Positions 26,957-35,845 of a stretch of DNA of 64,000 nt are shown here, piece by piece (the first letter of the stretch is position 1; every line of letters begins with the position of its first letter). Position numbers and translations under genes: made by a program. The stretch is from JBBPZA01 sp963728925. Its GTDB lineage: Bacteria; Actinomycetota; Thermoleophilia; Solirubrobacterales; Solirubrobacteraceae. The stretch is from contig CAVSMB010000024.1 of assembly GCA_963728925.1 (NCBI GenBank), positions 1 through 64,000 on the forward strand, in the 5' to 3' direction. The notes beneath the pieces are model-generated. The model ran no database searches, was not told the DNA's origin, and saw only the letters and a list, made by a program, of their open reading frames with translations.

Positions 26957-27116
26957 GCGAAGACCCCGCGCTTCGACGCCCCCCGGACAGAGCTCCCGCC
27001 GCATGTACCGCCACGAATGTCAGTCTGCCCCACCGTCGCTGTCCGGGGACGCCCGCCACCCGAGGCTCGCACACCCAGCACCACCGCACGCAGTGCCTTG
27101 ATGTCTTCGCTCCATG

Positions 27117-28412
27117 TCAGCTCTGGAGAGCTGAGGGCGCCTGTGTCGCCGCTAGCGGCTGTTGGGTCCAGTCGGGTAGTGGATCGAGTTGCCAGAGGTC
27201 AGTCGGGTGCTCGTCGATCCAGCGCTGCGCGTCGGCTTGGCCGAGCTGGATCAGTTCCTCGGCGAATTCGCCGGCGAAGAACAGGTAGCTCAAGAGCTCG
27301 CCGTGCATGGCGTCGGCACCGCCGTCGAGGATCCGTCCCAGCAGCCACATATCGCGCGTGCCGGGCTTCCAGGGGCGCCCGTAGTGCTTGCGATAGACGC
27401 GTTGGGCGATCTTGCCGATCGCCGAGGGGTCCTCGGGGGCGATGAAGATGTACGGCACGGGCCGGACGGGCTCGTCCAGGCCGTCCGGCTGCGCTTGGCG
27501 CGCAGCGAGGCCGGCGCCAGAACGCCCATCCTCGGCGGCGAGCCTGGCCGCGATCAATGCGTTTCTGTTGGCCAGCGTGCGGATGTCCTGGGCCAGCGGA
27601 TCGCCCAGCGCGGAGTGCAGCAGGTGCGCGGCTCCGACGTAGAAGTCCGGCTGGCCGTCGGGAGGCGCACTGCGGCTCGCGGCGACGGCATTGAGCGCGA
27701 CGACGATCACGCGCTTGGCTCCCAGCCACAACGCCGGCTTGATCGGCGTGTTCAGGCGCGGGCCGCCGTCGAAATACCAGCCGGCCGCTTGGCGGGGCTC
27801 CGTCACGCGCACGGCCGGGAACAGCGCCGGGATCGCAGAGGAGGCCAGCAGGTGCTCTACGCCGAGCTGGGGGGTGGCGGCGTACTCGATCCCGCGCAGC
27901 GAGTCGTCGCGGTGTCGCGGGATCCCGCCCTGGTGAAAGACGACGGATCTGTTGCTGTGGGCGGGGGTAGCGACCACGCCGAGCGCCACCGGTTGCTCGC
28001 GAACGTTTTCGCTGAGCCGGTCGAAGTCCACCAGCCGTCCGAGCGTCTGCTTCAGCGGTTCGGGGGTCAGCACCGACGGGGCGTGCAGGCTAGCGACGGG
28101 CACAAACTCGCTGACGTAGCGCAAGAACCGACCCGCCCCGCCAAGCCCCACCAGCGGAGCGAGCACATCCCCGAATCGCAGGTCACGCCAGAAGTTGAGC
28201 CCGTCCTCGATCGCCTCCTCAACAGGACGATGCCAATTGGCCACCAGATACGCCGAGACCAGCGCCCCCGCGCTCGTCCCGACGATCACCCTTACCTGAT
28301 CCTTGAGCTCGCGCAGCAGTACGGATAGCACCCCGGACGTGTAGGCCCCACGCGCCCCGCCCCCACCCAGCACCAAACCCGCTCCGTCCCCGCGAGTGCT
28401 CTCCTCCCTCAC
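27117..28412 (-). CDS. Patatin-like phospholipase
   Basis: This 431-residue alpha/beta acyl hydrolase starts at the ATG at 28412. The oxyanion loop is GLVLGGGGARGAYTSGVLSV near residues 12-31, the nucleophile motif GTSAG follows in VIVGTSAGALVSAYLVANWH, and the dyad Asp is in WYFDGGPRLNTPIKPALWLG. It probably hydrolyses lipid esters as a cytosolic or membrane-associated enzyme. The C-terminal 150 residues, with KIAQRVYRKHYGRPWKPG, are an extension of unknown role. A second, broken patatin start occurs at 30628-30789. Confidence 0.9.
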   Translation of the reverse strand: MREESTRGDGAGLVLGGGGARGAYTSGVLSVLLRELKDQVRVIVGTSAGALVSAYLVANWHRPVEEAIEDGLNFWRDLRFGDVLAPLVGLGGAGRFLRYVSEFVPVASLHAPSVLTPEPLKQTLGRLVDFDRLSENVREQPVALGVVATPAHSNRSVVFHQGGIPRHRDDSLRGIEYAATPQLGVEHLLASSAIPALFPAVRVTEPRQAAGWYFDGGPRLNTPIKPALWLGAKRVIVVALNAVAASRSAPPDGQPDFYVGAAHLLHSALGDPLAQDIRTLANRNALIAARLAAEDGRSGAGLAARQAQPDGLDEPVRPVPYIFIAPEDPSAIGKIAQRVYRKHYGRPWKPGTRDMWLLGRILDGGADAMHGELLSYLFFAGEFAEELIQLGQADAQRWIDEHPTDLWQLDPLPDWTQQPLAATQAPSALQS

Positions 28413-28690
28413 GACCCGATCCTACCCGCCCGCCTGTCACCACCACAAGCACGTCGCGCGGCCGCTTCTGAGGCGACAGTGAGCAGCCGGGACCCGATTG
28501 GGTCCCGGCCTGGATGGTCTTGCTGGGTGTAGGCCCGCGGCGCAGCGGTTCGCCCCCTCCCCCGGTCTCCTCCCTTGTGCGCGCTCGTCGGCCGCGGGGC
28601 GTCGGCGTGGCAGGTGTGCGCGCTGCTTGCTGGCGTGACGCCGACGGCTGAGCCGGTTGGACTCGATGCTCGCGGCAGCGGGTATCGTTC
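28413..28690. other. Intergenic region
   Basis: Nothing recognisable is seen in this 278-bp stretch between the divergent patatin and the next small ORF. It presumably holds the patatin promoter, but no clear -10/-35 pair can be read. Confidence 0.35.
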
Positions 28691-28694
28691 CTGT

Positions 28695-28895
28695 GTGGCC
28701 CGACCGGTTGCCGCGATTCCGCTTGAGGCTCGGTATTTCGAGGACCTCGACGGCGATTCGTTCGAGTCGATGATCGAGCGCGTGTGCGTGGCCCAGCAGC
28801 ACGCCGGTGAGCTGCTGGCGTGCAAGGCCAGGCTGGCGATGGAGGCGTCCTCGGGACCGACGAGCTGGCGTTCGTTTGTGCGACCCACTTCCTGA
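28695..28895 (+). CDS. Possible small protein before the maturation protease
   Basis: The GTG at 28695 opens 66 residues (VARPVAAIPLEARYFEDLDG) with acidic, plausible composition. No family is recognised. The end may be altered by a frameshift, because another frame near 28860 reads GTDELAFVCATHFLTLEVGA. It lies 18 bp before a hydrogenase-type protease gene. Confidence 0.3.
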   Translation: MARPVAAIPLEARYFEDLDGDSFESMIERVCVAQQHAGELLACKARLAMEASSGPTSWRSFVRPTS

Positions 28896-28913
28896 CACTG
28901 GAAGTCGGCGCGG

Positions 28914-29358
28914 GTGACGAGCGGCTTGCTCGTCGTCGGCCTCGGCAACGCGTGGCGCCGCGACGACGGGGCGGGCCCGCCGTTGCCCGGGCACTCGGCG
29001 ACGACCCGCGAGTGCTCGTCCACGAGGGCGAGCCGATCGCATTGCTCGACGCCTGGGCGGGCGCGGCGGAGGTGATGGTGATCGACGCGGTCTCCTCAGG
29101 AGCCCCGGCCGGCACGGTGCGCCGGCTCGATGCCGCGGCCAAGCCAGGCCGGCGACGGTCGCGCGCGGCTCCACCAACGCGCTCGGCCTCGCGGAGACGA
29201 TCGAGCTCGCACGCACGCTCGATCGGCTGCCGCCACAGCTCATGGTCTACGGGATAGAGGAGGAGGACTTCCGCGCTGGCGATGAGTTCACCGCACCGGC
29301 GCGGGCGGCCGTCGTTGCGGTCCGTCTAGAGCTTCGCGAGCGGCTGGTGACGAGCTGA
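28914..29358 (+). pseudogene. Hydrogenase maturation protease (HyaD/HycI type), two frameshifts
   Basis: GTG at 28914 opens VTSGLLVVGLGNAWRRDDGA, the conserved start of [NiFe]-hydrogenase C-terminal proteases (GxGNxxxxDDGxG, with the Ni-binding acidic residue). A shift near 28975 gives PAVARALGDDPRVLVHEGEP and AAEVMVIDAVSSGAPAGTVR. A second shift near 29145 gives STNALGLAETIELARTLDRL and PQLMVYGIEEEDFRAGDEFT, with a stop at 29358. The intact product would be about 150 residues. It is 18 kb from the hydrogenase operon, which has its own protease. Confidence 0.7.
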
Positions 29359-29390
29359 CGGCAACTGCACCGCCCGGTCCCGCTCCGCTG

Positions 29391-30623
29391 GTGCTTGCCG
29401 GCGCTGACGAGGTCGCGCAGACCGCGGCCGAGCTGCTCGCCAACCGGCTGCGTGCGCGGCCGCATTTGCGCATGCTCCTCCCCACCGGCCGTACGCCGCT
29501 CGGCGTGTATGCCGCGCTGCGGGCGCACGCCGTGCGCGGCGAGCTGCCGAGCGAGGCCGCCACGGTGTTCCAGCTCGACGAGTACCTCGGCCTCGGCCCC
29601 GACGACGGGCGCAGCTTCGGCGCCTACCTGGATCGAGAACTCCGCGGCATCCGTGTCGCGGCGTTCCATCGCCTCGACGGCGCGTCGCCCGACCCAGCGG
29701 CCGAGTGCGACCGCCACCAGCGACGGCTCGACGAAGCGCCGATCGACCTCGCCGTCCTCGGCCTCGGCCGTGACGGCCACGTCGCGTTCGACGAGCCGGG
29801 ATCGAGCCTGGAGAGCGGCACGCGGGTGGTGGCACTCCACCCGCGGACGCGGGAGGACGCGGCGACGGACTTCGGCGGGCTTGATCACGTCCCCGCCCAC
29901 GCGCTCACGGTCGGGCTGCGCACGTTGCTCGCCGCTCGCGAGGTGCTGATGCTGGTCACCGGCGCAGGCAAGGCCGAGGCGCTGATGTCGATGCTCCTCG
30001 CGTCGCACGGCAGCGGCTTCCCCGCATCGCTGCTCCGCACCCACCCCCGCTTCACCGTGATCTGCGACGCGCCCGCAGCGCACGCGCTGCGCGACGTCGA
30101 CGTCGACGTCGCCGACGGCGACGGCGTCTGCGTCGTTCTCGGCCATCGCGATCCAGGCTTCAGTCATGAGCACCGCATCTCCCGTGAGTCCCTCGGAAGG
30201 GTCCAGCGCGCCGAGTGGGTCGCACAGCGCCGGCCAACCCGAGCCGTGGTGCTCACCGGCTACACGTCGACCGGCGGGCTGTCGGAGGCCGAGCAGATGC
30301 GCGTGGCCTGGCGTCTCCCCGGCGTGCCGGCGCTGCTCGAGGTCGCGGGGCGCAACACCGCCGGCAACGCCGCGTGCTCCCTCCCGATCGTGCTCGCACT
30401 CGGCGGCATCCGCCAGGTGACTGTGGTTACCTCGGCCTGGCACCTCCGCGCGCCCTACATGTTCGCGCCATGGCGCCGCCACGGCCTGCGTGTGCGCTTC
30501 GCGGTCGACTGGCGAGGTGACTGGTCGCCGATGCTCGGTCGCGAGCTGCACGAGGGACGGGTGGCGCGGCGGGAGCGGCGCGAGGCGTTCGCCGCGACGG
30601 CGCTGCCGCCGATATCCGCGTGA
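29391..30623 (+). CDS. Fusion: NagB-type sugar-phosphate isomerase + DUF218 (YdcF/ElyC)
   Basis: This 410-residue protein starts at the GTG at 29391 (upstream CTG codons are possible). Residues 1-240 are a glucosamine-6-phosphate deaminase/6-phosphogluconolactonase-type domain, with LRMLLPTGRTPLGVYAALRA, FQLDEYLGLGPDDGRSFGAY and VLGLGRDGHVAFDEPGSSLE. Residues about 245-390 are a DUF218 domain: CVVLGHRDPGFSHEHRIS, VLTGYTSTGGLSEAEQMRVA, LEVAGRNTAGNAACSLPIVL and VTVVTSAWHLRAPYMFAPWR. DUF218 proteins are linked to envelope/peptidoglycan metabolism. The fusion suggests amino-sugar handling at the envelope, which is inference. The reading frame is intact throughout. Confidence 0.85.
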   Translation: MLAGADEVAQTAAELLANRLRARPHLRMLLPTGRTPLGVYAALRAHAVRGELPSEAATVFQLDEYLGLGPDDGRSFGAYLDRELRGIRVAAFHRLDGASPDPAAECDRHQRRLDEAPIDLAVLGLGRDGHVAFDEPGSSLESGTRVVALHPRTREDAATDFGGLDHVPAHALTVGLRTLLAAREVLMLVTGAGKAEALMSMLLASHGSGFPASLLRTHPRFTVICDAPAAHALRDVDVDVADGDGVCVVLGHRDPGFSHEHRISRESLGRVQRAEWVAQRRPTRAVVLTGYTSTGGLSEAEQMRVAWRLPGVPALLEVAGRNTAGNAACSLPIVLALGGIRQVTVVTSAWHLRAPYMFAPWRRHGLRVRFAVDWRGDWSPMLGRELHEGRVARRERREAFAATALPPISA

Positions 30624-30627
30624 ACTA

Positions 30628-30789
30628 GCGGCCGGCCACAGCGTCCCGCCGACGAGCCGCTCGGCGGATCCCGGTTCCCACCCCGGTTTCGGTGGCGATC
30701 GCGTGAAGCGCACCGACGAGCCAGGCGCCACCGAGAACCCCGCCCGCGCCGAGCACGAGACCGACGCGCCGCCTGTCCGAGACGCTCAT
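30628..30789 (-). pseudogene. Patatin-like protein N-terminal remnant
   Basis: The minus strand from the ATG at 30789 reads MSVSDRRRVGLVLGAGGVLG then GAWLVGALHAIATETG, the oxyanion-loop start of a patatin-like hydrolase. An extra G near 30686 shifts the frame away from TGWEPGSAERLVG, and a stop follows at 30628. The rest of the gene, including GTSAG, is absent. The remnant abuts the 3' end of the NagB-DUF218 gene and is divergent from no intact partner. Confidence 0.6.
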
Positions 30790-30800
30790 GCCGCCGCGCG

Positions 30801-32270
30801 CTACCCGCGCCTTACCGGCCTGCCCGTGCGCCGTCCGGCGTGCGTGACGCCCGCGATCCGGCGCAGCTCCTCGAGCGAGTCCTCGAGGCCCTTAACCGCG
30901 ACGTCGAGGTCCGGCACCGTCGCCCGGTCGGCGTTCATCCCGAAGACGAGCCCGCCGTCGTAGCTCACGATCGCGATACCGAGCGTGTGCCCCGCGGCCA
31001 GCGGCACGAGAGGCATGACCTCGCGCATCGGCGCGCCGAAGGCGTACAGGGTCGTCTGCGGACCCGGCACGTTCGTGATCGTCACGTTGAACAGCCGCCG
31101 CGAGAAGAGCGCGCGCGCCGCGGTCGCGTGCAGCACGGGCGGCGCGAGCCCCATGAGATCCAGGATCGTGCTGCCGCCGACTGCCGCGTTGCCGGACTTC
31201 AGCGCCGCGGCCCCTCGCGACGTCGCCGCGTGGCGCTCGCGCGGGTCCTCGACGTCGACGGGGAGCGCGATGAACAGCGAGGTGACCCGGTTGCCCATCC
31301 CCAGCTGCTCGCTCGCGCGGCGCAGGTTGACCGGCACCATCGCCCGCATCCCCGCGGGCGGCGTCTCGCCGCGCGAGAGCAGCAGCCGCCGCAGAGCGCC
31401 CGCGCAGGCGGCGAGCACGACGTCGTTGACGGTCCCGCCGAGCTGGCGCTTGATCCCCTGCAGCTCGGCGAGCGACGCGCGGACGACGGCGAAGCGGCGC
31501 GCGGTGCCGACCGGCTCGTTCAGCGACGTGTGCGGCGCGGCCAGCAGCTCGTCGCGCACGAGCAGCTCGGCCACCGCCCGGGAGCGCCCGGCCACGTCGA
31601 CGATCTTCCCGGGATGGGTGGCGAGGTCCGCGCCGGCACGCGCGCCGCGCAGCAGCAGCGCCGGCGGCATCCTGACGAGCCCGCCGAGCCCGCCACCACC
31701 GTGCTCGCCGTCCGAGTCCTCGTCCTCGCGCCACTCCGCCTCGGCCGCAGGCTCAGGCTGCTCGTCCTCCGGCGCCTCGGGCGTCGCGTCGAGAATCACG
31801 TGGCCGATGTCGACCGAGCCAACGCCGTCGACCAGGCAGTGATGGGTCTTGTTGATCAGCGCCCAGCGGCCGTCCGCGAGCCCGTCGAGCAGGACCATCT
31901 CCCACAGCGGCCGGCGGCGGTCGAGGCGGTGCGACCAGTAGTCGCCGAGCCATTCGAGCAGCTCCGGATCCCCGCCGGGCGACGGCAGCGTCGCGTGGCG
32001 CACGTGGGACTCGAGCGCCGCCTCCGCGTCCGCGTGCTCCCACGTCGGCCACTGCAGGCCGCCCGTATGCGGCTGCGAGAGCACCGTCGCGAAGCGCGGC
32101 AGCCGCCCGAGGCGCCGGTGGAGCAGCTCGCGTACCTGCTCGATCCCCGGCCTGCCGCCGTCCGGCAACGCGTCGAAGACCGCCGCCGACCCGATGTGCA
32201 TGTGGGCGCCCTCATCGGCGTCCTCGAGCTCGAGGAAGATCGCGTCGAGCGGGTCGAGCTGAGCGCCCAT
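30801..32270 (-). CDS. Wax ester synthase/diacylglycerol acyltransferase (WS/DGAT)
   Basis: This 489-residue acyltransferase starts at the ATG at 32270 (MGAQLDPLDAIFLELEDADE). The catalytic HHxxxDG motif is present as HHCLVDG in RWALINKTHHCLVDGVGSVD, near residue 145. Further family blocks are MRAMVPVNLRRASEQLGMGN, FNVTITNVPGPQTTLYAFGA and HTLGIAIVSYDGGLVFGMNA. A Glu/Asp-rich linker around 165-195 is normal for the family. It would make wax esters or triacylglycerol from acyl-CoA, a storage trait common in actinobacteria. The gene is intact. Confidence 0.93.
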   Translation of the reverse strand: MGAQLDPLDAIFLELEDADEGAHMHIGSAAVFDALPDGGRPGIEQVRELLHRRLGRLPRFATVLSQPHTGGLQWPTWEHADAEAALESHVRHATLPSPGGDPELLEWLGDYWSHRLDRRRPLWEMVLLDGLADGRWALINKTHHCLVDGVGSVDIGHVILDATPEAPEDEQPEPAAEAEWREDEDSDGEHGGGGLGGLVRMPPALLLRGARAGADLATHPGKIVDVAGRSRAVAELLVRDELLAAPHTSLNEPVGTARRFAVVRASLAELQGIKRQLGGTVNDVVLAACAGALRRLLLSRGETPPAGMRAMVPVNLRRASEQLGMGNRVTSLFIALPVDVEDPRERHAATSRGAAALKSGNAAVGGSTILDLMGLAPPVLHATAARALFSRRLFNVTITNVPGPQTTLYAFGAPMREVMPLVPLAAGHTLGIAIVSYDGGLVFGMNADRATVPDLDVAVKGLEDSLEELRRIAGVTHAGRRTGRPVRRG

Positions 32271-32544
32271 GGCCCGACGGTACCCCTTGAACCGGTTGGC
32301 CGCCGTCCGCGCGAACTACCCCTCTGCGACGGGAGTCCGCCGCGGACGCGTCTTCGGCCGGGCGGCCGGCGACCCGTTCGCCGCGTCGAGCAGGGCCGTC
32401 ATCCCGGTCTCAATACCGCGGCAGAGCACGTCGAGGTCCGGGGCGGCGTCGAAGTCGCCCGTCGTTGAGATGCACTCCTCCGCTCATCCGCTCGAATGAG
32501 GCCGCCCACCCGCGGGCTGCGCGACCGAAGCACGGCCCCGCGTG

Positions 32545-32733
32545 GCGGCGCAGGGGAGCCAGCTGCTCGCCGCGGGCGGCTCGCGCTCGCCCATGGGCCT
32601 CGAGAAGGTCGTCGGCGTCGACCTCGCCGACCCCGGCTTCTGGGAGTCGGGCCTGGCGCTGGTCGAGGAGAAGCTGGAGGCGCCCGAGGCGGCCGCCGAG
32701 GACGTGCTCGCCGCGTACGGCGACGACGCGTAG
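32545..32733 (+). pseudogene. Oligoendopeptidase F-type C-terminal fragment
   Basis: The plus strand encodes GSQLLAAGGSRSPMGLEKVV then GVDLADPGFWESGLALVEEK and a stop at 32733. This is the C-terminal helix-turn segment of M3-family oligoendopeptidase F proteins (the pattern GG(S).SP...VG.DL.DP.FW..GL). The HExxH catalytic region and all upstream parts are missing. Confidence 0.6.
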
Positions 32734-32798
32734 TTCTCCGCACGCGGCCCACGGCTCGGGCGATGGCGTGCGCTGCGCGAGCCCCGTATGGTGCGCGC

Positions 32799-33476
32799 AT
32801 GCACGCCACGCCACCTCCGCCTGCGTCCGCCCCCGCGGCGGTGCCCGGCTATCCCGCACGCCTCGACGTCGAGTACCCCGACCGGCCACTCAACCGCCTC
32901 ACGACGTTCTTCCGGCCCGTCGTCGCGATCCCGATCCTCATCGTGCTCGCGACCATCTCCGGCGCCTCGGGCGGCAACTGGGGCGACTCCGGCGGCAACG
33001 GGACGACGGTCGCCCTCGGGGCCGCCGGGTTCCTCTTCTTCCCGCCGCTGCTGCTGATCCTGTTCCGCGAGAAGTACCCGCGCTGGTGGTTCGACTGGAA
33101 CCTCGAGCTCGCGCGCTTCGTCGCCCGCATCGACGTCTATGCGGCGCTCATGGACGACCGCTACCCCTCGACCGACGACCGCCAAGGCGTCGCGCTCGAG
33201 CTCGACTACCCGGACGCCAGGCGCGACCTCAACCGCTGGCTACCGCTGGTCAAGTGGTTCCTTGCGATCCCGCACTACATCATCCTGTTCTTCCTCTCCA
33301 TCGCGGCATTCTTCGTGGTGGTCTTCTGCTGGTTCGCGATCCTCATCACCGGCCGCATGCCGCGCGGGGCGTTCGACTTCCTCGTCGGCGTCGGCCGCTG
33401 GCACCTGCGCGTGGCGGCCTACGCGTTCCTGCTGGTCACCGACCGCTACCCACCGTTCACGCTGGACCGCGCGTAG
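32799..33476 (+). CDS. DUF4389 membrane protein
   Basis: This 225-residue protein starts at the ATG at 32799 (MHATPPPPASAPAAVPGYPA). After a Pro-rich cytoplasmic start it has the DUF4389 pattern YPDRPLNRLTTFFRPVVAIP, with TM helices around 35-52, 65-82 and 150-180 (YIILFFLSIAAFFVVVFCWF AILITG). The paired motifs WWFDWNLELARFVARIDVYA and PRGAFDFLVGVGRWHLRVAA are repeated halves of the domain. Function is unknown. A longer frame upstream to 32496 runs through the peptidase fragment and is not used. Confidence 0.85.
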   Translation: MHATPPPPASAPAAVPGYPARLDVEYPDRPLNRLTTFFRPVVAIPILIVLATISGASGGNWGDSGGNGTTVALGAAGFLFFPPLLLILFREKYPRWWFDWNLELARFVARIDVYAALMDDRYPSTDDRQGVALELDYPDARRDLNRWLPLVKWFLAIPHYIILFFLSIAAFFVVVFCWFAILITGRMPRGAFDFLVGVGRWHLRVAAYAFLLVTDRYPPFTLDRA

Positions 33477-33639
33477 AGGCCACCGCCGGGGCGCTACCTT
33501 CACAGCCGCATTCATGTGGGCGAGGCACTCGGCCTTGCGGCCCGGGCAGCCCGCGGGCGCCTGAAGAACCGTATGTAGGAGTGGAGCGGCGGCGGCGCAA
33601 GCTGCACCGTGGCCCGGAGGGTGGACGGCCCGCCCACCT

Positions 33640-33895
33640 ACTCGCTCCTCGGACGGCGCGACGAGCACAGCGTGCTCGCCACCAACCTGCGTCGAGCTTG
33701 GCCATCCAGGCGACCGACGCTGTCCGGGTAGACCTGGTCGTCCCACGACCCGTGAAGCCAGGTGGTGAAGTAGACCCGCCTGCCGTCGCAGCTGACGTCG
33801 ACCATCTGGGGCCCGCCGGAGAGCGGCATGTGGGCCCTGGCCCGGTGCGGGGCGCGGGGTGCGGTTGACGATGCCGCCGAGCCGCACGGATCCCA
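33640..33895 (-). pseudogene. Selenium-binding protein 56 (methanethiol oxidase) C-terminal fragment
   Basis: The minus strand encodes MPLSGGPQMVDVSCDGRRVY, then FTTWLHGSWDDQVYPDSVGR, a highly conserved C-terminal region of SBP56/methanethiol oxidase (GGPQM..VS.DG.RVY.TNSL...WD.QFYP). The final segment is frameshifted near 33700 and the N-terminal 80% is missing. It is a remnant. Confidence 0.65.
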
Positions 33896-33954
33896 CCGCT
33901 TTGGGTTCGCCGGGTCCCGCAGCACGAGTTCTTCGAGAGTGTCAGTGGTCGCGT

Positions 33955-34395
33955 TCAGGCGGGCCGGGCGTGTGCCTCGACGTGGGTGACTGGGAGCCCG
34001 AGCCCTTGGACCTTGCTTGGCAGGTCGAGCCTGAGCCAGCGGGAGACGCGGGCCGGGAGCGTCGACAGGATGATCTCGTCGAAGCCGCGCAGGTTCACTG
34101 CGTCCTGGATCGCGGTCAGCGGGTCGGCGTCGCCGGTCACGCCCTCGACCTTGTCTCCGGCGGCGTCCTCGAGCAGAGGGAGGGCCAGCTCGAGCACCGC
34201 GTCAGCCTCGTCGGCGTCCGTGTGGCTGTCTTCGACGCTGGTGAGCCGCTGGAGGCCGTGCCGGGAGTGCGGGACGAGCAGCGTGAATGCGCAGGGCCCC
34301 GAGGCTGCGCGGCGGCGTACCGCCTCGATCAGCGCCGGCGTCGCGGCCGTCCGGTTGGCGACGATCAGCACACGGGCGGGCTCGGATGACTCCAT
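33955..34395 (-). CDS. USP-like/nucleotide-binding small protein
   Basis: This 146-residue protein starts at the ATG at 34395. It begins EPARVLIVANRTAATPALIE, has LLVPHSRHGLQRLTSVEDSH, and ends GFDEIILSTLPARVSRWLRL then DLPSKVQGLGLPVTHVEAHA, a Rossmann-like universal-stress-type fold seen in many actinobacterial hypothetical proteins. The phosphate-binding end resembles G-x9-G(S/T) only loosely. There is no membrane segment. It is monocistronic and intact. Confidence 0.75.
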   Translation of the reverse strand: MESSEPARVLIVANRTAATPALIEAVRRRAASGPCAFTLLVPHSRHGLQRLTSVEDSHTDADEADAVLELALPLLEDAAGDKVEGVTGDADPLTAIQDAVNLRGFDEIILSTLPARVSRWLRLDLPSKVQGLGLPVTHVEAHARPA

Positions 34396-34750
34396 GGCGC
34401 TCCTCTTCGAAGGGGGTGCACAGATTCTTCCAGCAGCGCTGCGCCGGCGCTAGCACTCGAGAGCCTTGAGTTCGGGGCAGCGACGTGTCACTAGGCTCGG
34501 ATATATCGATGCCCGTGATCTCGCGATTCGTCCCCGGGCCCAGAGGCCGTACCTGGTCCGTGGCTTTCACATCAAGCCGACAAGCAGCGCGACGAACCAT
34601 TCGGACGCGGCCAACCGCCGCGACTTCGGCTGACCGAATTCAGCAGTGAGAGATCCGCGCGCGCCCCACCAGGCCCTCAAGGATCACGAGTGGCTGGCCC
34701 TGGCTCACCTCGTGCGGTCGCTGCCGCTTCTGCACACATGCGTCACGCTG
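34396..34750. other. Intergenic region
   Basis: No gene is recognised. The right part contains the degraded 3' end of the GNAT pseudogene. The left part is presumably the promoter region of the USP-like gene on the minus strand. Confidence 0.35.
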
Positions 34751-35110
34751 CACCTCGAGAAGCGGTGGATCACCACGGCGCTGATCATCATCAGCCACCG
34801 CAAACGCGACCTCCGCAGCCCCGGGCTCGCGCAACCCGTCATAAGTAGCGGCAGCCACCACCCGGTCCTCGTGCCGGCTGATCAGCGCCAGGCCATCAAC
34901 GCCACTGGCCTCCGCGTCCGCGCGCGCGACAGTGTCGGTGCGTCCAAAGCCGTGGACGCGGAGGTAGCGGCTCTCCGGCGAAAGGCCGTCGTAGAACGCC
35001 TTGATGTCGTCGAAGTCCAGCAGCGCCGGGGCCTGCAACCGGATCGTCGACCCATCGCGCAGCAGAACGTCCCTGACCAGCGGCTCGGGCTCGGGCGCCG
35101 CAGCGACCAT
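34751..35110 (-). pseudogene. GNAT N-acetyltransferase, 3' end frameshifted
   Basis: The ATG at 35110 opens PLVRDVLLRDGSTIRLQAPA, then FYDGLSPESRYLRVHGFGRT and REPGAAEVAFAVADDDQRRG, the usual N-terminal half of GNAT domains found in actinobacteria, alone or fused to acyl-CoA synthetase-like modules. The acetyl-CoA loop (Q/RxxGxG/A) is broken near 34785, and the remaining C-terminal half is out of frame (EVQRDACVQKRQRPHE). Probably inactive. Confidence 0.65.
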
Positions 35111-35126
35111 CACGCCCGCCCCTGCC

Positions 35127-35654
35127 CTACCCGGCTGGTGTGGTCGCGGGCGCCTGGGCGCTGGGCGTGTCGTCGGTCGCGGCGTTCGCGGCCGGATTGG
35201 CGGGCAGCTCGGCGGGCGCGTAGCCGCCCTCCTGCAGGCGCTGTACCCGCTCTTGCTTGACCAGTCGGGAGATCGTCGCACCGACGGTGCTGGCGGAGAT
35301 CCCGGTGGCCGTCGCGACGCTCGCCGTGGTGCTGCCGGGCGCCGCGCGCAGCGCCGCCAGCACCTTCGCCTGGGTCTGGCCGCGCGGCGCCCGCGCCTGG
35401 CGCGCCGTCACCGCCCGACGACCGCGGGAAGCCTCGCGGTCGGCCGGCTTGACGCCCGGCGCGCGCACGGCACGCGGGCGCGCCGTGCGCGCGGCAGCCA
35501 GCGCGCGCGAGCCCACACCGGGCAGCGGCCGCGACCCCGTGCGCGCGAGCGCGGCCACGGCACGCTGCAAGCGCTCAACCTCGCCGACCACCGGCCGCAG
35601 CCGCTTGTTGCGTCGCCCGAACTCGCTGCGAATGCCGTCCACCAAGTCAGCCAT
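35127..35654 (-). CDS. Winged-helix DNA-binding protein
   Basis: This 175-residue protein starts at the ATG at 35654 (MADLVDGIRSEFGRRNKRLR). It has a short N-terminal helix with a heptad-like VGEVERLQRAVAALAR, an Arg/Ala-rich linker, and a helix-turn-helix at about 90-140: QTQAKVLAALRAAPGSTTAS, VATATGISASTVGATISRL. This is the MarR/winged-helix arrangement common in small Solirubrobacterales regulators. A low-complexity C-terminus ends QAPATTPAG. Targets are unknown. It lies 16 bp upstream of the GNAT remnant on the same strand. Confidence 0.75.
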   Translation of the reverse strand: MADLVDGIRSEFGRRNKRLRPVVGEVERLQRAVAALARTGSRPLPGVGSRALAAARTARPRAVRAPGVKPADREASRGRRAVTARQARAPRGQTQAKVLAALRAAPGSTTASVATATGISASTVGATISRLVKQERVQRLQEGGYAPAELPANPAANAATDDTPSAQAPATTPAG

Positions 35655-35845
35655 CGGATACCCGGGCTGAGTCTATGCTGGATGGCCCTTCGACGAAGGT
35701 CTCGCGATCCACCACGCCGAGGCGCGGCGCGCGCTGGTCCAGCAGCGATCGATCCCACCCCAACCACCGCTCAGGCGTTTATCGCCGCAAGTACCTAATC
35801 TAACTAAGTAGGCTTCGTCAGGTCGTCCGAGGCTGCGCCAGTCGC

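Noticed and set aside
24135..27004. Minus-strand open frames of 485 and 661 residues
   Set aside because: They are antisense to the FAD oxidoreductase and pyruvyltransferase genes, which have recognisable motifs.
29247..30731. 494-residue minus-strand open frame
   Set aside because: It mirrors the NagB-DUF218 gene. Only its first residues echo the patatin remnant, in another frame.
32496..32798. Upstream extension of the DUF4389 frame
   Set aside because: It overlaps the oligoendopeptidase fragment in another frame and lacks protein-like composition. The ATG at 32799 gives the normal domain start.
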